21,016 nt of DNA from a virus, in IMG/VR virus record IMGVR_UViG_3300042356_000450, positions 1 to 21,016 of that record, one strand, 5' to 3'. Below the pieces are notes generated by a model, which ran no database searches, was not told the origin of the DNA, and saw nothing but the letters and a program-made list of their open reading frames with translations. A program made the position numbers and the translations under genes. This document shows, one piece after another, positions 1 through 9,438 of the stretch (position 1 is the stretch's first letter; the number at the start of each line of letters is the position of its first letter).

Positions 1-1
1 G

Positions 2-3000
2 AAAGTTAGCGACATATCAACACACTGCTCTCTACCAACAAATATCTCTGTGGAAGATGATGGTTCCACACAGGAGTTTACAACCACTGGACTGTTAACC
101 AACACTCAGAAAGCAGAACTAGTCAAGCAAGGAGATCAGTTTGGGTTTTCTATGGCCATGAGTGGCGATGGAAATATTTTAGTTATAGGTGCCCCAAACA
201 GCGATGGACAATATTTTGCAAACTATCGAGGATTATGGAGACCAGACGTTGAATATGTCGAAGGAGAGACTGTAAGATTTCAAGGATCACCTGGCACAGC
301 ATATCAATATTATCAATTAGGTGACACATTTGACAGTACAGACAGCACATATCGCAGTTATAATGAAGATCCATCTGCTAGTGTTAATTGGCATCAGGTA
401 GGAGACAGCACTACTACACCTAGCGGTAAGATTTTTGTATATAAAAAAACTGCATACGATTCCTATGAATTTGTTCAAATGATCAATGCTGGCACACTGT
501 CGTCGTTCACCGACATAGATTCTGGGTTGGTGATTAGTACTGGGGATCAGTTTGGATTTGCCATGGATTTAGATGCCAATGGAAATACACTAGTAGTTTC
601 TAGTCCTAGGTCAGATGTAAACTATCAAGATCAAGGTGCAGTATATGTGTTAGAATTAGATCAATCAACAACTGAATTCCGAGTAAAACAGCGTCTGCAA
701 AGTTATGAAATCTATGCTGATGAATATTTTGGTTTTGCCGTATCAGTGAGTCCAGACAGTTCTAAAATAGCAGTCGGTGCTAGAAATACAAAAACACCTT
801 TCTCTATCAATTTTGATCTACTAGAAGGCACAACATTTGATAATGCAAGAACAAGATTTTATATTGATCAAGGATTTACTGGTGGTGTCTATGTGTTTGA
901 CAACAAAGATCAAATATTCTTTCTTACAGAAAAACTAGACAGCGATCTACAGACAGACGAATCATTTGGACACAGCATAGACTGTATAGGTTCAAAAATA
1001 CTAGTAGGATCACCTTATTATAAAAACACATCTACCAAAGCATATCAAGGCATAGCACGTCTGTTCACAGCTAGTGCAGATGCAAGTTGGACTGTGCTTA
1101 CAAGCCAACGACCATTGGTAGATTTAAGAAAAATTAAAAAAATTGAACTTTATGACAATGTAAACAATGTAAAAATACAAGACATAGATTTCGTCGATGC
1201 AGCTAGAGGAAAAATTCTTAATATAGCTGAGCAAGAAATAAAATACAAAACTCCATATGATCCTGCAGTGTATTCAATAGGAACTGCTGAAGTAGTAGTA
1301 GATTCCACAATAAACTGGTTAGAAAAAAATGTAGGAAAATTATGGTGGAATACTAGCACTGCAAAATTTCAATATGCAGAACAAAAAGATTCTGCTTACA
1401 AAACAGGAAATTGGAATCAACAGGCAGTGGGTTCGAGCATAGATGTGTATGAGTGGGTCGAAACTGTGTTATTGCCTAACGAATGGGCAGCATTGGCAGA
1501 CACTAATGCAGGACTAGCTCAAGGAGTTAGCGGACAACCATTATATCCCAACAATGATGTTTACAGTGTGAAATTTTTCTTTAGCCCAACCACTGGACTT
1601 GTCTCAGAAACATTATATTATTATTGGGTACGTAGCAAAGCTGTGACACCATCTAATATGCCAGATCGAACAAAATCAGCTGCTGATGTGGCCGGATTAA
1701 TTGCAAATCCAGCAGGATCAAATCTAGCTTTTGTTGCATTGATAGAATCTAACAAATTCCTCACATATAATTTTAAAACAATCATGCAGTCTGATACAGC
1801 GTTGTTGAATCTACAAATTAGCAACAGCTTAGAATCTCAAAGACCAATTCACAACGAATATCAACTACTTACAGAAGGCGTGGCTGATAATTTACCATCT
1901 TTAAAATTAGAAAACAAATGGATTGACAGTCTTATTGGTTCAGATATAGCAGGAAATAAAATTCCTGATATCGATCTTCCAGCTAAACAAAAATATGGTA
2001 TACAATATAGACCTCGACAGACTATGTTTGTTGATAGGTTGCTGGCATTGCAAATCGTTATAGAATATATCAATGATATATTATTAAATGAAACTTTTGC
2101 AGAAACCATAGAATATACTAATTTAAATAAAGTTGATACAGCTCCTAGTGATAAGTTGAATCTTTATGACATTGCAGTAGACACTGAAATAGAGTTACAG
2201 ACAGTAGGAACAACTAATACCAAACGTGCTGTATTGCGTGGTAATTTGATCAACGGTGAATTAGACACAATAGATATAATAGATCCGGGATACGGATATA
2301 AGCCTAAAGAATTATTTGATCAAGAACAGCCCGGAATCTATATTGGCCCTCCGGTGATTATTACCGGAGATGGTTTGAATGCCACAGCAGTGTGTCACAT
2401 TGACGGTCAAGGCAGAGTAATAGCTGTGGTGGTCACCAATCGCGGTAAAAATTACGGTGTCATCAAAGTTGATGTTAGATATTTTTCTGTTTTAGTAAAC
2501 AATGATGCAACTTTAAATAATTTCTGGAGTATATATTCTTGGGACGATCTACGTAAGACGTATTTCCGTAGTAGGTCACAGGCTTACGACACCACCAAGT
2601 ATTGGAATAAAGTGGATTGGTTTAGATCCGGATATAATGATACTCAACGTGTTGTTAAAGAGTATTCTAACATTTATGAAGTTGTAGATAGCCTTGTGAC
2701 GATTGGTGACATAATCAAAGTCAAAGAATATGCTGCCGGCGGCTGGGCGAAATTCCAAAAAACTCAAGAAATAGGTCAAACGTTTTTAGACAAGTATCTA
2801 TTGGTCGGTAGACAAAACGGTACAATACAATTTGATTCTATACTATATAACACCAGTGCAGTTGGAGTAGGATTCGATAATACACAGGCGTTTGATACCA
2901 CAACCTATGACATTGAAAATTCACAAGAACTTAGAAATATTTTTGCAGCAGTAAAAGAAAATATTTTTGTAGGTGATTACGCAGTAGAATGGAACAAATT

Positions 3001-6000
3001 ATTTTTTGCTTCAATAAGACATGTATTCAGCGAACAACAGTATGTAGATTGGGTGTTTAAAACCAGTTTCCTAAATGCCACGCATAACATTGGCACATTA
3101 GCAAGCCCACCGAATTACAAAAATGATAATTTATCAAGTTATCAAGATTACATCAACGAAGTTAAACCATTTAGAACCACAGTTAGAGAGTATATCAGCC
3201 GTTATGATCAACCAGAATCATACGCATCGGCAGCGATCGATTTTGATTTGCCACCGTCGTATTCAATCTTTGACGGTCGTGCCAATCCTGTTAATGCATC
3301 ATCACTAGAAATATCACAGTATCCATGGAAATGGTGGGCAGATAATAAAGGCTATGCAGTCACCGCTATAGAGGTATATCAGCAGGGCACAGAATATTTA
3401 ACTCCGCCTAGAGTTTTGATAGAAGGAGACGGCACCGGCGCTACTGCTAGAGCATTTATCTCGAATGGTAAAGTGGCAGGCATACAAATGTTAACTCAAG
3501 GTTCAGGATATATCAAAGCTCCGACAGTGACATTGGTAGGAGGAAATTCATCTACTGCTGTACAGGCCAAAGCCACTGCAATCATAGGAAATTCTCAAGT
3601 TCGTATGTTTGATGTTGCTTTGAAATTTGATAGACTTTCAGCTAACGGCATCTATGAAAATTTTTCGCAGACACAGACATTTATTGCCGGTGGCAGCAGT
3701 GCTGTATTCTTTTTAAATTATGCACCGACTAATGATAAAACTCGAATCAAGGTAACTAGAAAAATATTTGCCACGCAAAAAACACAAGTTGTGTTAGCTA
3801 GTGACTATCAGGTATCTCTGTATTATCAAGCCACCGGTGGTTATAATTTGCTTCGTGGAAAACTGATATTTAATACTGCTCCGACTATAAATGATGAAAT
3901 TATAGTGACTTATGACAAGAACATTTTGTTATTGGATGCTGTAAATAGAATAGAAAAGTCCTATAACCCAAAAACAGGAATGGCAGGCAAAGAAATAAAT
4001 CAACTCATGACTGGTATTGATTTTGGCGGAGTGAGAATACAAGGCACGACATTTGATGTCACCGGTGGTTGGGATGCCTTGCCTTGGTTCACCGACAGTT
4101 GGGATTCAGTAGAGATCAGCTCAGATTATTATCACGTAGCGGACGGAAGCACCGGATCAGTGACGTTACCATATATACCAGCAGCTGGACAGCAAATCAA
4201 CATATATATCAAACGTAAAAACACAAACATCACTGTGCGTATAGATGATGAAAATTACTCATCGGCACAAGATTCAAGCACAGGTGTTAATCCTGCAGCA
4301 GAAATGCCAACGTTTGTAGGTGATGGCGTAAATGCTGTAGTATTAATAGGCCCGTATATCAGCACTCAAGATGGTGATATCCTTATTTTCCGTCCTACAG
4401 ACAGTGATGGATCTGTAGTAATTACAGATGATAATATACTTGATACCAAACTCAGCGGTGGCTCGTTGTCAGCTATAAGTTCTGCTTACGCCACAGCTAC
4501 AGGCAAAACTGCAGAAGAGATATCTATCTTGGGCGGAACATTCATTGACAAAGATAACGTTCCGGCACCTGAAGAAAACATACCAGGACAAGTAATAGAC
4601 AGTGTTTCGATAAAAGTATATAACAACAAAACATCCGGAGCAGCTGCGTTACAATCAAAGATTACTATTTCCAATGGTCAAGACACTGCGTTTGCTATAG
4701 GTCAGACAGTTTTAGAAAACTCCTCAGTATTTGTTTATGTTGATAACACTGCAAAAGCGTTGAATCAACACTACACCATAGACCGTTCAGCTGCAACTGT
4801 GAATTTTATTTCAGCCCCAGCAATAGGCGAACTAGTGGAAATATTAAGCATAGGAATTGGCGGCCTCGGCATATTAGATTATCAAAGTTACATAGCAGAT
4901 GGCACTACTGGATTATTTCTTACCAATGCAGACTATGATGCTACTAGTGGTGTATTTGTTACACTAAATGGATCTCGAGTTGATGTAGGCTTCCGCAACA
5001 GCACAGATATCATAGATGCTGTAGGAAAAACTTTAGTTGAATTTGCAATAAAACCTCAGCTTGGCGATGTAATTAAAATAGCATGTCTAGCAGCATCGTC
5101 GGATGTGGATTCATTAGGACTGTCCCTAGTAAATGTAAATACTCAGACATTTTATTACGAAGGTAGCACACGCAGTTTTGATCTCGATGGATTTAGTGAA
5201 TTAGCCAGAGGATCGTCTCTAAGTTCTGCGATTGTGGAAGTCAACGGGCAATTACTTAGAGGTCCAGACACTAACTACGTAATATATGACGGCACTAATA
5301 ATCAGTTCATACTTGGAGTAGATCCGTTTGAATCAGGAGGCAGCATATTACCTTCTAATCTAAAAGTTTACATTAATGATGATCCCAGCACGTTTGTGAT
5401 TGATTACACATTCAACGGTCCTACCAAGGAATTGATCATCAAACCAGAAAAGCTATCACTGGGCGATAAAATCAAAATTGAAAACGATTTAAATGCACAG
5501 TATTTTATACAAGGAAATAATGTAATTATTGACAGTGAATTTGATTTTGGATTTCCTGGAGATTCTACAATATCCGATTCAACATATCCTGCAATCAATG
5601 TTACTTGGTTTGGTGAATATCCTTCTATGGATATTATTCAAGATGAAATCAAAGGCGGCAAAGTGAATTATCAATTGGCTAGATCTCCTATATCGGCCAG
5701 TTATGTATGGGTATACTTAAACGGCATCAGACTTCAACAAGAAAAAGATTACTTTGTGAGCCTGCCAAGAGCAGTGGTGTACCTCAATGTCACGACCACA
5801 CTTGACGATGATATCAAAATAATTACTTTTGGAAATGATATTTTTAAATTGCCCTCAGCTTACGAAATCCATAAAGACATGTTAAATGTATATCACTTTA
5901 ACAGATTTTCAAAAGCATCATGCAAATTAACAAAACCTTTGAGATATTTTGATACGACCATAGAAGTATCAGATGCTAGTTTGTTAGGGCATCCGATTAT

Positions 6001-6628
6001 GTCTAGAAATTTACCAGGAACTATATTCATTGAGGGCGAACGCATTGAATATATGTTGAAGACAGGAAATGTGTTGAGCCAGCTGCGTAGAGGAGTGCAA
6101 GGAACATCGATCGCAGAAACATATGCTATAAACACTGTGGTTGCTGATGTAGGGTATAGTGAAACGATTCCTTACAATGAAACACAACAGCGGATTGATT
6201 TTACCAGCGACGGTAGCACATTACTGATTGGGCCATTGGATTTTACTCCTGTAAAAGGCTCACGAAGCGGTCTCTGGTATAGAAAATCTATTCCGCTAAC
6301 TTATGGACCGTGCGACCAACTTGAAGTTTTTGCAGCAGGCCGTAGATTAAAAAAAGATCCACAGGATGTATACACCGAAATTAATGGAGCGGCAAGTCCT
6401 GAGGCAGATCAAACACAAGAAGCTGAGTTTAGTGTGGACGGTGTTTCACAGCAAATTAGATTAACCGCTGCGTTACCTGCTGGAACTAGGGTTACCGTAC
6501 TTAAACGACTAGGACAAACTTGGTATACGAGGGGCAATACTACAGCAGCAGATGGTGTGAGTCTAATAGACAGTTTGACGCCGGTGGCTAGATTCATTGT
6601 GGAAAAGACCACTGACATCCCTGAATAA
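2..6628 (+). CDS. Very large phage virion structural protein, 5'-truncated (FG-GAP propeller, CBM-like insert, repeated beta domains)
   Basis: The frame is open to the left edge, and the GTG at 50 has no Shine-Dalgarno site, so the true start lies outside the window. Residues are numbered from the Val at 50. FG-GAP-like repeats begin near residues 28, 165, 224 and 303 (pattern GDxFGxxxxxxxDGNxLVxGxP, followed by strands such as GAVYVL). An insert at 61-118 (W63 to W114) looks like a CBM5/12 chitin-binding-type module. Glycine-rich repeats (GxGYxxPPxVxIxGDGxxAxA type) lie near 745-809 and 1103-1182. The C-terminal half has about seven repeats of the type VxVNGxxLxxxxDY...F...P..GDxIxI. At least 2,208 residues are present, with no catalytic motif seen. 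The composition and the following fibre genes suggest a tail, baseplate or adhesion protein; large proteins of this general style occur in marine T4-like phages. The exact role is not known. Confidence 0.8.
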   Translation, partial: KVSDISTHCSLPTNISVEDDGSTQEFTTTGLLTNTQKAELVKQGDQFGFSMAMSGDGNILVIGAPNSDGQYFANYRGLWRPDVEYVEGETVRFQGSPGTAYQYYQLGDTFDSTDSTYRSYNEDPSASVNWHQVGDSTTTPSGKIFVYKKTAYDSYEFVQMINAGTLSSFTDIDSGLVISTGDQFGFAMDLDANGNTLVVSSPRSDVNYQDQGAVYVLELDQSTTEFRVKQRLQSYEIYADEYFGFAVSVSPDSSKIAVGARNTKTPFSINFDLLEGTTFDNARTRFYIDQGFTGGVYVFDNKDQIFFLTEKLDSDLQTDESFGHSIDCIGSKILVGSPYYKNTSTKAYQGIARLFTASADASWTVLTSQRPLVDLRKIKKIELYDNVNNVKIQDIDFVDAARGKILNIAEQEIKYKTPYDPAVYSIGTAEVVVDSTINWLEKNVGKLWWNTSTAKFQYAEQKDSAYKTGNWNQQAVGSSIDVYEWVETVLLPNEWAALADTNAGLAQGVSGQPLYPNNDVYSVKFFFSPTTGLVSETLYYYWVRSKAVTPSNMPDRTKSAADVAGLIANPAGSNLAFVALIESNKFLTYNFKTIMQSDTALLNLQISNSLESQRPIHNEYQLLTEGVADNLPSLKLENKWIDSLIGSDIAGNKIPDIDLPAKQKYGIQYRPRQTMFVDRLLALQIVIEYINDILLNETFAETIEYTNLNKVDTAPSDKLNLYDIAVDTEIELQTVGTTNTKRAVLRGNLINGELDTIDIIDPGYGYKPKELFDQEQPGIYIGPPVIITGDGLNATAVCHIDGQGRVIAVVVTNRGKNYGVIKVDVRYFSVLVNNDATLNNFWSIYSWDDLRKTYFRSRSQAYDTTKYWNKVDWFRSGYNDTQRVVKEYSNIYEVVDSLVTIGDIIKVKEYAAGGWAKFQKTQEIGQTFLDKYLLVGRQNGTIQFDSILYNTSAVGVGFDNTQAFDTTTYDIENSQELRNIFAAVKENIFVGDYAVEWNKLFFASIRHVFSEQQYVDWVFKTSFLNATHNIGTLASPPNYKNDNLSSYQDYINEVKPFRTTVREYISRYDQPESYASAAIDFDLPPSYSIFDGRANPVNASSLEISQYPWKWWADNKGYAVTAIEVYQQGTEYLTPPRVLIEGDGTGATARAFISNGKVAGIQMLTQGSGYIKAPTVTLVGGNSSTAVQAKATAIIGNSQVRMFDVALKFDRLSANGIYENFSQTQTFIAGGSSAVFFLNYAPTNDKTRIKVTRKIFATQKTQVVLASDYQVSLYYQATGGYNLLRGKLIFNTAPTINDEIIVTYDKNILLLDAVNRIEKSYNPKTGMAGKEINQLMTGIDFGGVRIQGTTFDVTGGWDALPWFTDSWDSVEISSDYYHVADGSTGSVTLPYIPAAGQQINIYIKRKNTNITVRIDDENYSSAQDSSTGVNPAAEMPTFVGDGVNAVVLIGPYISTQDGDILIFRPTDSDGSVVITDDNILDTKLSGGSLSAISSAYATATGKTAEEISILGGTFIDKDNVPAPEENIPGQVIDSVSIKVYNNKTSGAAALQSKITISNGQDTAFAIGQTVLENSSVFVYVDNTAKALNQHYTIDRSAATVNFISAPAIGELVEILSIGIGGLGILDYQSYIADGTTGLFLTNADYDATSGVFVTLNGSRVDVGFRNSTDIIDAVGKTLVEFAIKPQLGDVIKIACLAASSDVDSLGLSLVNVNTQTFYYEGSTRSFDLDGFSELARGSSLSSAIVEVNGQLLRGPDTNYVIYDGTNNQFILGVDPFESGGSILPSNLKVYINDDPSTFVIDYTFNGPTKELIIKPEKLSLGDKIKIENDLNAQYFIQGNNVIIDSEFDFGFPGDSTISDSTYPAINVTWFGEYPSMDIIQDEIKGGKVNYQLARSPISASYVWVYLNGIRLQQEKDYFVSLPRAVVYLNVTTTLDDDIKIITFGNDIFKLPSAYEIHKDMLNVYHFNRFSKASCKLTKPLRYFDTTIEVSDASLLGHPIMSRNLPGTIFIEGERIEYMLKTGNVLSQLRRGVQGTSIAETYAINTVVADVGYSETIPYNETQQRIDFTSDGSTLLIGPLDFTPVKGSRSGLWYRKSIPLTYGPCDQLEVFAAGRRLKKDPQDVYTEINGAASPEADQTQEAEFSVDGVSQQIRLTAALPAGTRVTVLKRLGQTWYTRGNTTAADGVSLIDSLTPVARFIVEKTTDIPE

Positions 6629-6631
6629 ATA
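6624..6631 (+). promoter_or_regulatory. Putative T4-type late promoter (AATAAATA)
   Basis: This octamer differs from the T4 late promoter box TATAAATA only at the first base. It overlaps the stop codon of the large structural gene and ends 25 bases before the chosen ATG at 6657. The same layout occurs at the two other boxes in this window. No -35 element is expected for this promoter class, which depends on a phage late sigma factor and sliding clamp. Confidence 0.5.
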
Positions 6632-6644
6632 CATGATGGAACAA

Positions 6645-6650
6645 AAAGAG
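6645..6650 (+). promoter_or_regulatory. Shine-Dalgarno site that decides the start at 6657
   Basis: AAAGAG lies six bases before the ATG at 6657. The in-frame alternatives (TTG 6597, ATG 6633, ATG 6636) have no comparable purine-rich site at a suitable distance. Confidence 0.5.
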
Positions 6651-6656
6651 ATAAAA

Positions 6657-7307
6657 ATGCCTAAAAATCAAGATCAATCAGCTCAAAATACACAATCTCG
6701 ACCCAACGAAACGGGCGGATTTAATTTTGAAGGTCATATCAAGATTCACGATCCTGAGACCAAAGAAATTTTTGTAGACAAACGCAATGCTATTCACTAT
6801 GAAAATATGAGTGTGGCCATGGTCAACAGTCTTAGTAATCAAGGATACGGTACAGTATATCAGATGATTTTTGGTACAGGCGGAACCACAGTCGATCCTA
6901 CAGGTCTTATCACTTATCTTACACCCAATACTGTTGGTGTTAATTCTAGCCTCTATAATCAAACCTACCAAAAAGTAGTGGATCAAAATGCTATTGAAAA
7001 CCAAGATCCTGTAAGAAATAAAATGGAAATTAGACATATCAGCGGAGCGACTTATAGTGATATTGTGATCAGCTGCTTGTTAGATTATGGAGAACCATTA
7101 GAACAAGAAGCATTTGACAACAGTGTTGACATGAATGGTGAATTTGTGTTTGATGAATTAGGATTAAAAAGCATCGGCCAAAACGGTGCTGAGGGAAAAC
7201 TATTAACACATGTGGTGTTTCACCCTGTGCAGAAAAGTCTTAACAGACTGTTACAGATTGACTACACTATCCGTGTGCAGAGTTTAACCGGATTCACTGA
7301 GATATAA
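6657..7307 (+). CDS. Conserved marine-phage virion structural protein (216 aa)
   Basis: The ATG at 6657 is chosen because it follows an AAAGAG ribosome site and a late promoter-like box. Longer in-frame versions would overlap the upstream gene. The N-terminal 15 or so residues are polar and Gln/Asn-rich. They lead into a segment with the motifs GHIKIHDPETKE and DKRNAIHYENMS (residues about 25-50), a glycine-rich stretch FGTGGTTVDPTG (near 75-90), and LLDYGEP and HPVQKSLNRLLQIDYTIRVQ near the C terminus. I recognise this pattern from structural proteins of marine T4-like phages but cannot give a T4 gene equivalent. No enzyme motif, signal peptide or membrane segment is visible. It ends two bases before the first fibre gene, so it is probably co-transcribed and co-assembled with the fibres. 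The structural role is inferred. Confidence 0.72.
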   Translation: MPKNQDQSAQNTQSRPNETGGFNFEGHIKIHDPETKEIFVDKRNAIHYENMSVAMVNSLSNQGYGTVYQMIFGTGGTTVDPTGLITYLTPNTVGVNSSLYNQTYQKVVDQNAIENQDPVRNKMEIRHISGATYSDIVISCLLDYGEPLEQEAFDNSVDMNGEFVFDELGLKSIGQNGAEGKLLTHVVFHPVQKSLNRLLQIDYTIRVQSLTGFTEI

Positions 7308-7309
7308 TC

Positions 7310-9427
7310 ATGCCATACATAGTTAATTTTACAGATAAAGAAAACAAAAGTCCTATCACGGTGTTTGATAATACTTCTAGTACAGACACTAGTCTCAAAT
7401 TTCCAGGTCGTAATGTTACCGGCTACGGTCAGATTATCGCAGAGAATTTTTTATCACTGCTAGAAAATTTTGCATCTACTAGTCAACCAGTTAACCCTGT
7501 AGAAGGACAGCTTTGGTATGATAGTACAAGTGGAACACAAACCCTAAAAATATGGGATAATACTGCATGGAAAGCAGCATCCGGAATACAAAAAGGAGTT
7601 AGTCAACCTTCAGTAGAAACTAGTAAAGTAGGAGAATTATGGGTAGACACTACCAATCAACAACTACGGATATTCACAGGCACACGATGGATATTAGTTG
7701 GGCCGGTTGAGAGTTCAGTTGGTGGCTTGAGATATGGACCGGTTATAGAAAAAATATCAGATTCTGATAACTTAGATAGATTTATTTTAACATTTTATAT
7801 TGCAGATATTCCTGTAATTATTTTTTCCAAAGACAGTTTTACACCGAAGACTTTGATCACTGGATTTGCTCTGATAAAATCAGGCATCAACATCAGTGCT
7901 CCTGCAACGTCAGGTGAAATTGCAAATTTTGTAGGGGGATTTTTACCTGTGCTAAATGGCACAGCAAGAAATGCTCAAGCATTGTTAGTAGGGGGAGTAG
8001 AAAAAGCTGCGGGAACATTCCTTAGATCAGATACCATCAACACCACTAATTTTGAAATAAAGATCAAAAACAATAACGGTATCTCTATAGGTGCTGATGA
8101 GACATTCAAGTTATCAGCTACAACAACATCTAGTAATATCTATAACTCTGCTGCAGGCAGTTCTATAGATCTACAGACAAATCGCAACGGTATTCCAGCA
8201 ACGGTTTTAAGAATTGTTGACAACAAAGTTGGTATAAATCAAAGCAATCCACTAGAAGCGTTAGACATTCAAGGCAATGCAAAAATCACAGGTTCTTTTT
8301 TTACTACCAGTAGCTTAGCCAGCACCAATTTAAATAACGGCAGTATTGTTACTCAAGGTGGAATTGCAGTTGCAAAAAACATAATTGTCGGCGACGGCAT
8401 CGATGTTACCGGTCCACTGCAAACTGCGTTTATATTACCAAAAATTACAAACACATATGATATAGGCACTGCAACAAGACGCTTCAATAATATACGTGCC
8501 AAAACAATCATCGCAGATACTATACAAGGAGTGCTTGACGGAAACATCAGTGGCAATGCTAACACTGCGACATCTCTCAGCACAATTACTAGTTTTCAAT
8601 TAGCAGGTGATGTGATTTCACCGGCTGTGCAATTTGACGGGCAAGTAGGCAGTTCTACTAAAATTCTTAATGCCACACTCACAGCAAATATTATTGCAGG
8701 TAAAGAAACTCCGGTGCCTAATCGTGGCAAAAAAGGCGATTTTATTTTAACCTACAGACCTAGTGAAAGCACTCTAGCTAGTTCTGGTCTTCTTAAACAA
8801 ACCAGAGAAGTGTTTCTTGGTGATCTAGCAGTGCCGATAGGAGCTATTCTGCCGTATGCAGGTATTACTGCTCCTGATGGTTACTTGTTTTGTGACGGTT
8901 CAGAAATTGAAAGGGTAAAGTTTACAGATCTGTTTGATGTGATCGGCAATGTATATAATGGAGCCACACCATTACTAGGAGTAAACACATTTAGATTACC
9001 TGATCTTAGAGGTAGATTTGCACTTGGTAAGGATAATATGGATAATGCTGGCACCGTGCCGACTATTGCAGGTCCTTATGTAGATGCTGGCGGCGGCGTT
9101 GCAGGCCGAGTTCCGGATGTGCAGGCCACAATACTTGGGGGGTCAGCAGGACAAAGTTCTGTAGCGTTGACATTGCCGAACCTACCAGAACACAGTCATA
9201 CACTGTCAACTCCCACTCAAGACTATTCTGCAGTTGCACTTACAACAACACTCGATCCGTTAGCCACTTCCGGACCTGGCCCAACAGCCCCAGGTCAGGC
9301 ACAATATCTCAAAGACAGCGGCGGAGTAAAAAAAGCCGTGGGAGTAACACTAGCAACACCAGTAGGTTTAATGAATCCTTTCTTGGCAATGAATTATATT
9401 ATAAGATCTGGACCACCAGCTTTCTAA
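7310..9427 (+). CDS. Tail-fibre protein with C-terminal phage tail-collar domain (705 aa)
   Basis: First of four paralogues that share an N-terminal module. Residues 1-135 contain GYGQ, ENFLSLLENFA and two GxLWxD...LxxxxGTxW units, followed by a second conserved block, IFSKDSFTPK, near 170-182. The middle is low-complexity and beta-rich (for example SGNANTAT), as expected for a trimeric fibre shaft. From about 508 a phage tail-collar domain (Pfam Phage_collar type) begins with PIGAILPYAG, TAPDGYLFCDG and LPDLRGRF (563-570). H628-S629-H630 follows in the LPNLPEHSHTL motif, and the C terminus is MNPFLAMNYIIRSG, a usual ending for the family. HxH motifs bind iron in some T4 fibre tips; only one is seen here. 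The likely role is host recognition at the tail, inferred from the family. Confidence 0.85.
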   Translation: MPYIVNFTDKENKSPITVFDNTSSTDTSLKFPGRNVTGYGQIIAENFLSLLENFASTSQPVNPVEGQLWYDSTSGTQTLKIWDNTAWKAASGIQKGVSQPSVETSKVGELWVDTTNQQLRIFTGTRWILVGPVESSVGGLRYGPVIEKISDSDNLDRFILTFYIADIPVIIFSKDSFTPKTLITGFALIKSGINISAPATSGEIANFVGGFLPVLNGTARNAQALLVGGVEKAAGTFLRSDTINTTNFEIKIKNNNGISIGADETFKLSATTTSSNIYNSAAGSSIDLQTNRNGIPATVLRIVDNKVGINQSNPLEALDIQGNAKITGSFFTTSSLASTNLNNGSIVTQGGIAVAKNIIVGDGIDVTGPLQTAFILPKITNTYDIGTATRRFNNIRAKTIIADTIQGVLDGNISGNANTATSLSTITSFQLAGDVISPAVQFDGQVGSSTKILNATLTANIIAGKETPVPNRGKKGDFILTYRPSESTLASSGLLKQTREVFLGDLAVPIGAILPYAGITAPDGYLFCDGSEIERVKFTDLFDVIGNVYNGATPLLGVNTFRLPDLRGRFALGKDNMDNAGTVPTIAGPYVDAGGGVAGRVPDVQATILGGSAGQSSVALTLPNLPEHSHTLSTPTQDYSAVALTTTLDPLATSGPGPTAPGQAQYLKDSGGVKKAVGVTLATPVGLMNPFLAMNYIIRSGPPAF
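7820..7845 (+). repeat. 26-base direct repeat, copy 1
   Basis: These 26 bases are identical to 9931-9956 in the next fibre gene. They encode the IFSKDSFTP block of the shared module. Identity including synonymous positions, within otherwise diverged genes, suggests recent recombination, gene conversion or duplication. Confidence 0.85.
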
Positions 9428-9438
9428 CAGAGTAAAAC

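Noticed and set aside
50-52. GTG as the start codon of the large structural protein
   Set aside because: The frame is open from position 2 with no stop, and no ribosome site precedes the GTG, so it is an internal valine codon of a gene cut by the window edge.
6678-7037. 119-codon antisense frame within the 216-residue structural gene
   Set aside because: It lies wholly opposite a well-supported gene, in a window where every other gene is on the + strand, and shows no motif.
8820-9427. Variable region of a diversity-generating retroelement in the collar-domain tip
   Set aside because: No reverse transcriptase gene and no second template copy of the tip end is visible in the window.
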